Shown here: piece by piece, positions 1-5,855 of the stretch
Numbering within the stretch: the stretch's first letter is position 1
How the letters are laid out: the number at the start of each line of letters is the position of its first letter
NCBI GenBank assembly: GCA_028291845.1
Contig: JAQGNM010000401.1
Location: forward strand, 1 to 9,806
Source: Massilia sp.
GTDB taxonomy: Bacteria; Pseudomonadota; Gammaproteobacteria; Burkholderiales; Burkholderiaceae_D
DNA length: 9,806 nucleotides
Direction of reading: 5' to 3'
Position numbers and translations under genes: made by a program
Notes under the pieces: generated by a model
The model's database searches: none
Told to the model about the DNA's origin: nothing
Seen by the model: the letters and a program-made list of their open reading frames with translations, nothing else

Positions 1-1
1 T

Positions 2-118
2 GCGGAAGCGGAGACCGGCGGCTACCGCCGTAGCGGCATCGGCCGCCTGCATGGCTACGAGGGCCTGGAGGACTTCCTTGAAACCAAGCACAACAATCGC
101 AACGCCGGGCTCGATTAA
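2..118 (+). CDS. Aldehyde dehydrogenase, C-terminal fragment (5' end outside window)
   Basis: The first reading frame in the window runs from base 2 to a TAA at 116-118 and gives 38 residues. They match the end of NAD(P)-dependent aldehyde dehydrogenases: a glycine-rich stretch reading GGYRRSGIGR, then an acidic EGLEDFLETK segment and a short tail. In that family this region forms part of the oligomerisation/C-terminal domain, and the phrase G-x-x-x-SG-x-GR followed by a G-x-E-x-L-x-x-F/Y-x-x-x-K pattern is characteristic. The catalytic Cys and Glu and the cofactor-binding fold lie upstream of the window, so substrate class cannot be judged. The gene converges on the LysR-type regulator gene, with only 10 bases between the two stop codons and no room for an ordinary hairpin terminator in the gap. 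Confidence 0.8.
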   Translation, partial: AEAETGGYRRSGIGRLHGYEGLEDFLETKHNNRNAGLD

Positions 119-128
119 AGGGACGCGG

Positions 129-1070
129 CTAGGCGCTGCCGTTCTCCTCGTCCGGCTCCGGTTCATGCTTTTGCCTGCGCAAAAGCATGTACTGCGCCAA
201 CATGGCAATGAACAGCTTGGTAGCCGGGTTCAGCGGACGGCGCGGGTGGGCGACGCTGACAACTTGCCGGATCAGGCGCGGCGACACGATGGTGTGCGAG
301 CGCAAGCTGCCCGCGCTCAGTTGGCGGTGTACCGCAATATGCGGAACGATCGTGGCGAGCTGGGTTTGCTCGACCAGTTTGACCGTCGTCACCAGTGAAT
401 CGATCTCGAATTTTGGGGTCAGTTCGACATTCTCGTTCTGCGCGAAACTATCGATATTGCTTCGCAGACCGTGGCCGCGCGTCGGCAATACCAGTTGCAG
501 GCCGAGGGTTGGCAGCTGGCGCAAGGTCAGCCGCGCAGGCACGGCGCCCTCATGCGCCGCGCCGGTCACCAACACCATCGCCTCGTCGACAATGTGCTCG
601 ATGTCCAGCGCGAGCGGACGGCGCGGCTTGTTGACGATGGCCGCATCGAGCTGGCCGCCCGACACCAGGTCGATCAGGGTGTTGGTGTAGCCGTCGGCCA
701 CCTTGACGCTGACGTCAGGATATTGGCTCGAAAATACACCCAGGGTTTCCGCCAGCACGCCCTCGGTGATCGAAGCGATCAGGCCGATACTGACATGACC
801 GCGGATCGCGCCGTCGTTACTGAGTAACTGCGCGTGCGCATTTGAAAAATCGCGCATGATCGGCAAAAATAGTTGATACATCTGCCGGCCCGCCGCCGTC
901 GGCACCATCCCCCGCTTGCTGCGCTCGAACAAGCGCTGGCCAATCTGCTCTTCGAGCCTGGCGATCTGCATGCTCAGCGCAGGCTGCACGATGTTGAGCC
1001 GATGGGCGGCACCAGTCACCGTCCCTTCTTCGAAGAGGGAGATGAAATAATGGATCTGGCGAAATTCCAT
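129..1070 (-). CDS. LysR-type transcriptional regulator
   Basis: Cytoplasmic DNA-binding regulator of the LysR family, 313 residues from the chosen start, the usual family size. It opens with MEFRQIHYFISLFEEG and a winged helix-turn-helix over roughly residues 1-60, including AAHRLNIVQPALSMQIARLE and the LFERSKRGM wing. The periplasmic-binding-protein-like effector domain begins near residue 92 (HVSIGLIASITEG) and runs to about residue 290, followed by a charged tail rich in Arg, Glu and Asp. The start at 1070 is preferred because LysR proteins typically begin M-[ED]-[FL]-R-Q. An in-frame ATG at 1113-1115 would add 15 residues, and neither start has a clear Shine-Dalgarno sequence. There is no divergent neighbour: the gene upstream (GDSL esterase) points the same way and the aldehyde dehydrogenase gene converges on it. 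Its target and effector are therefore not indicated by context. Confidence 0.88.
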   Translation of the reverse strand: MEFRQIHYFISLFEEGTVTGAAHRLNIVQPALSMQIARLEEQIGQRLFERSKRGMVPTAAGRQMYQLFLPIMRDFSNAHAQLLSNDGAIRGHVSIGLIASITEGVLAETLGVFSSQYPDVSVKVADGYTNTLIDLVSGGQLDAAIVNKPRRPLALDIEHIVDEAMVLVTGAAHEGAVPARLTLRQLPTLGLQLVLPTRGHGLRSNIDSFAQNENVELTPKFEIDSLVTTVKLVEQTQLATIVPHIAVHRQLSAGSLRSHTIVSPRLIRQVVSVAHPRRPLNPATKLFIAMLAQYMLLRRQKHEPEPDEENGSA

Positions 1071-1152
1071 GTCGGGGTGCGGCAGACGCGCACGAAACTG
1101 TGAGGCGGGGTTCATCTTAACGCATGCGCAGCCCCGGGCGCGCCAAATGCTG

Positions 1153-1181
1153 CTTATACACAGCGTTACAGGCTGATTAAA
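1153..1181 (-). promoter_or_regulatory. Predicted sigma70-type promoter of the LysR gene
   Basis: Read on the minus strand, a -35-like TTTAAT (1176-1181) lies 17 bases from a -10-like TATAAG (1153-1158, five of six to consensus). Transcription would start near 1146, about 30 bases before the longer possible start and 75 before the preferred one. A short inverted repeat, GCTG at 1149-1152 and CAGC at 1161-1164, brackets the -10 box and could be an autoregulatory half-site pair, as LysR regulators often repress their own genes. The base pattern is seen; function is inferred. Confidence 0.4.
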
Positions 1182-1354
1182 GCTTGGGCGGCTGGACGCT
1201 TACGCTCCATGCGCGGATTGCACCGCTCATGCTGGCGCTGCACGACACGGCCAACAGCGCAGGATGCACCGGACCGTGGAAGTGTATTTTGTAAATAGGA
1301 ATTGGAGCGCCTACCTGCAACCAACCACGCCGGGAGCCGCGTGCGCTTGGTAAC
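1182..1354. other. Intergenic stretch with no convincing gene
   Basis: This holds the space between the GDSL esterase stop and the LysR promoter. A minus-strand open frame of 76 codons (1177-1407) crosses it, starting inside the 3' end of the esterase gene, but it has no ribosome binding site or recognisable family. No strong hairpin followed by a T run is visible, so I cannot name a terminator for the esterase gene. Confidence 0.4.
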
Positions 1355-2140
1355 TTACACGCCGAGCCGGTCGAGCACAGGCTCGAGCACACTGCGCATG
1401 CGCGCATAGCCGCGCCGGTTGGGGTGCAGACCGTCCTGGCTGTATTGCGCCGGCAGGCCGCCGGCGCCGTCGTCGAGCACCGAGTGGTAGTCGATCAGGG
1501 TGCAGCCGTACTGTCCGGCGACCTGGCGCAGCCAGGCATTGAGTTCGGCGATCCACGGCCGGCGGTCCAGATCCGGGGTCCACAGCGCCACCGCGGCGGG
1601 GGTGAGCAGGCCCAGCACCACGTCGATGCCGGCGGCTTTGGCCAGGCTGAGCATGGCGGTGATGTTTTGCTGGACCCGGCGCGGCGTGGTCGGGCCGGTT
1701 CTGCCGCCGATGTCGTTGGCTCCCGCCAGCAGGTGCACGGCGCGCGGGCGCAGGTCGATGACGTCGGACTGGAAGCGCAGCAGCATCTGCGGCGTGGTTT
1801 GGCCGGAAATCCCGCGGCACAGCCGCCCCGCCGTGAAAAGGCCGGGGTCGCCAAATTGCCACAGCTCGCTGATCGAGTCGCCCATGAAGACGATGCCGGG
1901 CGGCTGGCCGGAGGCGGTCGATGCGGCGTTGGCCTGCTGGTAGCGGCCCAGGTTGGCCCAGTCCAGTTCACGCAGCGTTCGCTCCGCCGCCGCGGCCGCC
2001 GCTTGCCGTTCGGGATCGAAAAGCAAGGCGGCCATGGCCGCGCTCAGCGGCGCGTCGGCCATCAGGGCCTCGATCGATTCGGCGATATCGGCCGGCGGCG
2101 GCGCTTCAAAAGAAGGGACTTGGTGGTCCATCTGCGGCAT
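1355..2140 (-). CDS. SGNH/GDSL-type esterase or acylhydrolase
   Basis: Serine hydrolase of the SGNH/GDSL superfamily, 261 residues, expected to cleave carboxylic esters of small molecules. Block I is GIVFMGDSISELW with nucleophile Ser89. Block II is RGISGQTTPQMLLRF with Gly113 as the oxyanion-hole residue. Block III is LAGANDIGGRTGP with Asn142. Block V is DGLHPNRRGY with Asp236 and His239. The RGISGQTTPQML and AGxND phrases place it in the common bacterial branch related to platelet-activating-factor acetylhydrolase-like esterases. There GTND is usual and GAND here is a neutral-looking change. The first 80 residues are Ala/Glu-rich and helical-looking, with no signal peptide, so a cytoplasmic location is likely, whereas many relatives are secreted. 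The start at 2140 is supported by GGAG six bases upstream. It follows the AraC-type gene on the same strand after 91 bases that contain their own promoter. Confidence 0.9.
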   Translation of the reverse strand: MPQMDHQVPSFEAPPPADIAESIEALMADAPLSAAMAALLFDPERQAAAAAAERTLRELDWANLGRYQQANAASTASGQPPGIVFMGDSISELWQFGDPGLFTAGRLCRGISGQTTPQMLLRFQSDVIDLRPRAVHLLAGANDIGGRTGPTTPRRVQQNITAMLSLAKAAGIDVVLGLLTPAAVALWTPDLDRRPWIAELNAWLRQVAGQYGCTLIDYHSVLDDGAGGLPAQYSQDGLHPNRRGYARMRSVLEPVLDRLGV

Positions 2141-2169
2141 GCGGATCTCCGGGCTGTTATTGAACGGCC

Positions 2170-2198
2170 ATCATAAGCCGCCGCCGTCGCCAGGGCAA
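2170..2198 (-). promoter_or_regulatory. Predicted sigma70 promoter of the GDSL esterase gene
   Basis: On the minus strand TTGCCC (2193-2198, four of six to the -35 consensus) is followed by exactly 17 bases and TATGAT (2170-2175, five of six to the -10 consensus). Transcription would begin near 2163, leaving a leader of about 23 bases that contains the GGAG ribosome binding site at 2147-2150. This is the best-scoring promoter by eye in the window and suggests the esterase can be transcribed independently of the AraC-type gene just upstream. Confidence 0.5.
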
Positions 2199-2231
2199 TG
2201 GCAGGCAGCCTCGAACCTGTGACGAATCACC

Positions 2232-3272
2232 TCACGATGGTTTGTTCTCGCCACGCCGGTAGCTGCCCGGCGAACTGCCGGTCCATGATTTGAAAGCGCG
2301 TTGAAAGCCGGCGCTTTCGGAAAACCCCAGCTTGTCGGCCAGTTCGGTGAGCGACATGGTGGTGGTGTTGAGATAGGTGATCGCCATGTCCCGGCGCAGC
2401 TTGTCTTTCAATGACTGAAACGTCGTCCCCTCCTTGGCCAGGTTGCGCTGCAGCGAGGCGGCCGACATGCACATGGCCTGGGCGGTAGCGTCCAGATCCG
2501 GCCAGCTGGGGCGGCTCTGGTGCAAGTGGCTGAGCACGCGGGCGCTGATCTCTTCGCGGTCGCGGCGCGGTACGATGAAGCGCGTTTGCGGGTCGGTCAG
2601 AAAGTCCAGCAAAGCACTTTCGTCGACGCGCACCAGGGCCTGCAATTGCGTCTTGTCGAACCAGATGGCGGAACAGGGCCGGCCGAAGCTGATCGGACCG
2701 GTGAAAAACTCGCTGTAGCTGGCAGCGTCGGGCGGCGCCGCAAAGGCGAAATCGAAGCGCGCCACCGGCAGGTTGCCGCCAACTAACCAGTCGAACAAGC
2801 GCCACAGCGAGCGCAGCATGAATTCGTGCACGAAGTGCCGTTCGGCCACCTGGGTATTGCAAAAACGCAGGGTGAGACCGGCCAGGCTGCCATCGGCCGC
2901 GAGCTCCAAGGTCATGTCGTCCTGCAGCACCCGAAACGTATTGGCAACCCGGGCGATGGTCTGGCGCAGGTCCTGGGCATGCAGCGACGATTGCGCCATC
3001 AAGGCATAACTGCCCCGTTTGAAAGGTCGCGAGAGCAGGCCGATGCACTCGTCATCGAGGGCCTCGCACAGGCGGCGAAACAGCGCCACATACTGGTCGG
3101 GCGTGACGCGCGCGCCGTCGACAAGCAGCAACTCTTCGGCGATGCCGGCCTGCTCCAGTGCACCGGCAACAGCGTGCGCGCGGGCCGGTTCCTCAGCCAG
3201 GCCGGACAGCAAGCCGCGCACAAAACTGATCGACACGGTGAGCGGCGTATGCGGACTGAGGGCGCGGTTCAT
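2232..3272 (-). CDS. AraC-family transcriptional regulator with arabinose-binding-like N-terminal domain
   Basis: Cytoplasmic DNA-binding regulator of 346 residues, the usual size for the AraC branch with an N-terminal arabinose-binding-like domain (OruR/VqsM-type architecture). Residues about 20-210 form the effector domain, including SFVRGLLSGLAE near the start, the RGSYALMAQSSLHAQDLRQ stretch around 86-103 and a FxFxxPP segment near 174-180. The C-terminal DNA-binding domain (about 258-342) has a first helix-turn-helix in ATAQAMCMSAASLQRNLAKEG. The second is SLTELADKLGFSESAGFQRAFKSWTG, a near-canonical AraC signature with the trailing SPGSYR. The start is the ATG at 3270-3272. A TTG two codons earlier (3278) is possible, and neither has a clear ribosome binding site. 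It is divergent from the TonB receptor-esterase operon across a 305-base gap with inverted-repeat candidates, so it is probably that operon's regulator. Effector unknown. Confidence 0.92.
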   Translation of the reverse strand: MNRALSPHTPLTVSISFVRGLLSGLAEEPARAHAVAGALEQAGIAEELLLVDGARVTPDQYVALFRRLCEALDDECIGLLSRPFKRGSYALMAQSSLHAQDLRQTIARVANTFRVLQDDMTLELAADGSLAGLTLRFCNTQVAERHFVHEFMLRSLWRLFDWLVGGNLPVARFDFAFAAPPDAASYSEFFTGPISFGRPCSAIWFDKTQLQALVRVDESALLDFLTDPQTRFIVPRRDREEISARVLSHLHQSRPSWPDLDATAQAMCMSAASLQRNLAKEGTTFQSLKDKLRRDMAITYLNTTTMSLTELADKLGFSESAGFQRAFKSWTGSSPGSYRRGENKPS

Positions 3273-3344
3273 CGGCAAGCGCGCGGCGCGCAGGCTGGCT
3301 GCTGCACAGTCTGCAGCGATACGGGAAACAAGTCGACGGCCATG

Positions 3345-3379
3345 CCGAATAAATCCTTTAAATCCACTATGTTATTCGG
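3345..3379. repeat. Inverted repeat CCGAATAA / TTATTCGG, candidate operator
   Basis: A perfect 8-base inverted repeat: CCGAATAA at 3345-3352 and TTATTCGG at 3372-3379, separated by 19 bases. The arms sit on either side of the TTTAAA (3357-3362) that serves as the predicted -10 box of the AraC-type gene. One arm lies in the -35/-10 spacer and the other at about the transcription start, a typical position for autorepression. A short direct repeat, AAATCC at 3351-3356 and 3360-3365, lies inside. The repeat is seen directly; binding by the AraC-type protein is inferred. With 19 unpaired bases it is a weak RNA hairpin, so an operator is the likelier reading. Confidence 0.5.
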
Positions 3380-3385
3380 AAACAA
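3357..3385 (-). promoter_or_regulatory. Predicted promoter of the AraC-type regulator gene
   Basis: Read on the minus strand, TTGTTT (3380-3385) and TTTAAA (3357-3362, four of six to the -10 consensus) are separated by 17 bases. Transcription would start near 3350, giving a leader of roughly 78 bases before the ATG at 3272. The candidate operator arms at 3345-3352 and 3372-3379 overlap this promoter, which points to autoregulation. Confidence 0.4.
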
Positions 3386-3415
3386 TAGCACAGTTGCGCG
3401 ACGCTCGACACCTTC

Positions 3416-3530
3416 GGCGATCGCCCTCGAGGCCGTATTATTCGATGCCTTTTAACATTGAAACGCGGCGATTCGACATACCCGGGGACCGGCGGCATCG
3501 CTACCATTGGTCCTGATTTATTGCTATTCG
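3416..3530. promoter_or_regulatory. Candidate activator half sites upstream of the TonB receptor operon
   Basis: Further copies of the operator core occur between the AraC promoter and the receptor gene: TTATTCG at 3438-3444, a shorter ATTCGA at 3471-3476 and CTATTCG at 3524-3530. The ATTCGA at 3440-3445 and the one at 3471-3476 are in the same orientation and 31 bases apart, about three helical turns. AraC-family proteins usually bind same-oriented half sites on one helix face. A separate perfect palindrome, GGCGATCGCC, lies at 3416-3425. The sequences are seen; their role as binding sites is inferred, and short matches like these can arise by chance. Confidence 0.3.
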
Positions 3531-3536
3531 TTATTT
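3507..3536 (+). promoter_or_regulatory. Possible weak promoter of the receptor-esterase-transporter operon
   Basis: TTGGTC (3507-3512) is followed after 18 bases by TTATTT (3531-3536). Both are poor matches to sigma70 consensus, which is what one expects of a promoter that needs an activator. The TATTCG half site at 3524-3530 lies just upstream of and abutting the -10-like box. The resulting leader would be about 35 bases. This is a suggestion only; the AT-rich stretch 3512-3537 offers other registers. Confidence 0.22.
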
Positions 3537-3565
3537 TACGAGACAACTGCGACAAAGATCGCGAC

Positions 3566-3571
3566 GAAAGG
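3566..3571 (+). promoter_or_regulatory. Ribosome binding site fixing the TonB receptor start
   Basis: GAAAGG lies six bases before the ATG at 3578. It decides the start in favour of 3578 over an in-frame TTG at 3458, because only the 3578 start places the basic N-region and hydrophobic core of a signal peptide at the N-terminus. Confidence 0.7.
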
Positions 3572-3577
3572 TTTATC

Positions 3578-5848
3578 ATGAATTGCACTTGCGCCAACCG
3601 CCGGCAGAACTTGTCGCGCACCGCCACCGCCATCGCCGTTTCCCTGCTCTGCTCTGCTGCCGCCCATGGCCAGACCATTAATCCCGACCAGGCGCCCGAG
3701 GCCAGCTCGCTGACCCGTGTCATCGTCACCGCCAACAAGCGCGAGCAAGCCTCCATCGACGTGCCGGCCTCGGTGTCCACCGTCAGCGCCGAGCGCCTGG
3801 CGCTGGGCGGCGCCACCCGCCTGGAAGACTTCGTCTCACAAGTACCCGGCCTGGCAGTCACCGCCATGACCCGCGGCCAGACCGTGGTCACCCTGCGCGG
3901 TATCGGCACCGGCGCCGCGCAAGCGGTACCGACCACCGCCCAGTACATCGACGACGCCCCGATCGGCTCGATCAACGCGTACGCGGCGGGCAGCAAGATC
4001 ACCCCCGACCTCGATCCCAGCGACCTCCGAAGGGTGGAAGTGTTGAAGGGGCCGCAGGGCACGGCGTACGGCGCCGGTGCTGTCGGCGGCCTGGTGCGTT
4101 ACGTGACGATCCCCGCCAACACGCGCACCTTCAGCGGCGTGGTGCAGGCCGGGGTCAACCAGATCGATGGCGGCGGCCAAGGCAATAATCTGCGCGCCGC
4201 ACTGAACATTCCGATCACGCAGGACGTTCTGGGCATCCGCATCAGCGCTTTCGACCGCACCGAGGGCGGCTACATCGACAACCCGGTCAGCGGTCAGGAC
4301 GGCATCAATGAAGCGCGCACCAAGGGTGGCCGCGTGGCCCTGGATTTGAAGATCAGCCAGGACTGGTCGCTGCGCGCCTGGGCGCTGACCCAGCAATTCA
4401 AGTCCGACGGCCTCGGTTCCGAAGACGTCACCGCCCCTTCCCTGACGCCTTTGAACCAGCCGATGCAGCGCATCTCGTACGTCAAGGAGCTGCAGGACAT
4501 CAAGCTCGACGTGGCGAACATCACGCTGCGCGGCAAGCTGGGCGTTTTCGACCTTGTATCCTCGTCGACCTACCAGACCAGCAAGCTGCACCGCGTAAAC
4601 GACAACACGGTCGGCAGTACCGGCCTGCTGCGCCTGCTGACGGGCCTGCCCGGACTGGGAGCGTATACCGACGCCCACATCGATACGCGCCGCGTGTCGC
4701 AGGAACTGCGCGCGCGTTCGGCAGCCTTTGAAGACAAGCTCGAGTATGAAGTGGGCCTGTTCTGGACCCGCGAGAACGATATGCTCGACTCGCAACTGCC
4801 ACCGCCCTTCTTCTACGCCACCGGCAAGCCGATCACCGCTACGCCGCTCGGCAACGGCACCATCGGCTCGGCCTACAAGGAAATTTCTTACTTCGGCAAC
4901 CTGAGCTACGCGATCACGCCGCAACTGTCGGCGCTGGCCGGTATCCGCCGCGCCAAAGACAATCAGCAGTTCGACCTCGACTACAAGGCCTCGGTGCTCT
5001 CTCCCGTGCCGGTGCGCCTGCTGCAGGATGTCGATCATGGCAAGACCACCTATATGGCCGGGATCAACTACAAGTTGCAGCCGGACACCTCTTTATACGG
5101 CCGCGCCGCTACCGGTTACCGCGCCGGCGGTCCCAGTGCGCTGCCGCCCGGCGCCCTGCCCGACGGCAAACTCTCCTTCGAGCCGGACACCCTCACCAGT
5201 TATGAACTTGGTTTCAAGTCGGCATTCCTGAACGGCAAGGCCTCGGTCGAAGCCGCCGTGTTCAGCACCAATTGGCAGGACATCCAGCTGATGGCCAATG
5301 CGCCGGCCCGGCCACCATTCACCTACACCAGCTTCAACTACGGCACCAACGGCGGTTCGGCCCGCAGCAAGGGCGCGGAAGCGACGTTTCTGTATTCTCC
5401 CGTCAACGCCTGGACCATGCGCGCCAACGCCGCCTACACCGACACCTATCTGACCAGCGCGGCGCCCGCGGTGGGTGGATTGAGCGGCGACGCCATGCCC
5501 TACATCCCGAAATGGAGCATGTCGGTCAGCGCCGAATACCGCTTCGCCATCGGCGCCGCGCAGTCGTGGATGGGCGGCTCCCTCGGCCGGGTCGGCGAGC
5601 GCATCTCCGATTACAGCTTGAAGAAGCCGTTGATGCTCGCCGGCTACAACAATCTGACCCTGAACGCCGGCGCGGACTGGAAAAACGTCCGGATCTCCTT
5701 GTATGGCAAAAACCTGACGAACGCGCGCGGCATCAACTTCGCCGGCCCGATCGCCGACCAGAGCGCTGCGAATCCCTATGGCAATCCATACACGGTCGCG
5801 CTGATCCAGCCGCGCACCTTCGGCGTCGACCTCAGCTACCGTTTTTAA
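3578..5848 (+). CDS. TonB-dependent outer-membrane receptor
   Basis: Outer-membrane beta-barrel transporter, 756 residues, a normal length, energised by TonB-ExbB-ExbD (not encoded here). Residues 1-31 are a signal peptide with basic residues at R8, R9 and R14, a hydrophobic core (AIAVSLLCSAAA) and a likely cut after AHG before Q32. A TonB-box-like RVIVTA is at 47-52. The plug domain runs about 60-180 and includes DVPASVSTVSAERL, the LRGIG segment near 106-110, YIDDAPI near 123-129 and the diagnostic VEVLKGPQGTAYGAGAVGGLVRYV at 153-176 (the last part of the plug). The barrel follows and ends in VDLSYRF with the terminal Phe recognised by BAM. Sequence style is that of catabolic or siderophore-type receptors found beside degradation genes. 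I see no N-terminal FecA-like signalling extension and no adjacent sigma/anti-sigma pair, so control is more likely through the divergent AraC-type protein. It is the first gene of a four-gene operon with esterases and an MFS transporter. Confidence 0.95.
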   Translation: MNCTCANRRQNLSRTATAIAVSLLCSAAAHGQTINPDQAPEASSLTRVIVTANKREQASIDVPASVSTVSAERLALGGATRLEDFVSQVPGLAVTAMTRGQTVVTLRGIGTGAAQAVPTTAQYIDDAPIGSINAYAAGSKITPDLDPSDLRRVEVLKGPQGTAYGAGAVGGLVRYVTIPANTRTFSGVVQAGVNQIDGGGQGNNLRAALNIPITQDVLGIRISAFDRTEGGYIDNPVSGQDGINEARTKGGRVALDLKISQDWSLRAWALTQQFKSDGLGSEDVTAPSLTPLNQPMQRISYVKELQDIKLDVANITLRGKLGVFDLVSSSTYQTSKLHRVNDNTVGSTGLLRLLTGLPGLGAYTDAHIDTRRVSQELRARSAAFEDKLEYEVGLFWTRENDMLDSQLPPPFFYATGKPITATPLGNGTIGSAYKEISYFGNLSYAITPQLSALAGIRRAKDNQQFDLDYKASVLSPVPVRLLQDVDHGKTTYMAGINYKLQPDTSLYGRAATGYRAGGPSALPPGALPDGKLSFEPDTLTSYELGFKSAFLNGKASVEAAVFSTNWQDIQLMANAPARPPFTYTSFNYGTNGGSARSKGAEATFLYSPVNAWTMRANAAYTDTYLTSAAPAVGGLSGDAMPYIPKWSMSVSAEYRFAIGAAQSWMGGSLGRVGERISDYSLKKPLMLAGYNNLTLNAGADWKNVRISLYGKNLTNARGINFAGPIADQSAANPYGNPYTVALIQPRTFGVDLSYRF

Positions 5849-5855
5849 GGTGTTC

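Noticed and set aside
1424..2176. A 250-codon plus-strand frame opposite the GDSL esterase
   Set aside because: The opposite strand carries all four SGNH blocks and a good ribosome binding site; this frame has no recognisable motif.
3345..3379. The inverted repeat as a transcription terminator
   Set aside because: Eight-base AT-rich arms with a 19-base loop, no T run behind either arm, and a position between two divergent gene starts argue against a terminator.
3458..3577. In-frame upstream extension of the TonB receptor from a TTG start
   Set aside because: It would bury the signal peptide 40 residues inside the protein, and the ATG at 3578 has a well-spaced GAAAGG. The extension is intergenic DNA that happens to lack a stop.
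3500..3577. A Fur box in front of the TonB receptor
   Set aside because: The AT-rich stretch near 3512-3540 does not show the interleaved GATAAT-type hexamers of a Fur site, so iron control is not supported by the sequence.
3836..5038. A 400-codon minus-strand open frame inside the TonB receptor gene
   Set aside because: It lies entirely opposite the receptor coding sequence, has biased shadow-type composition and no domain, and the receptor reading is unambiguous.
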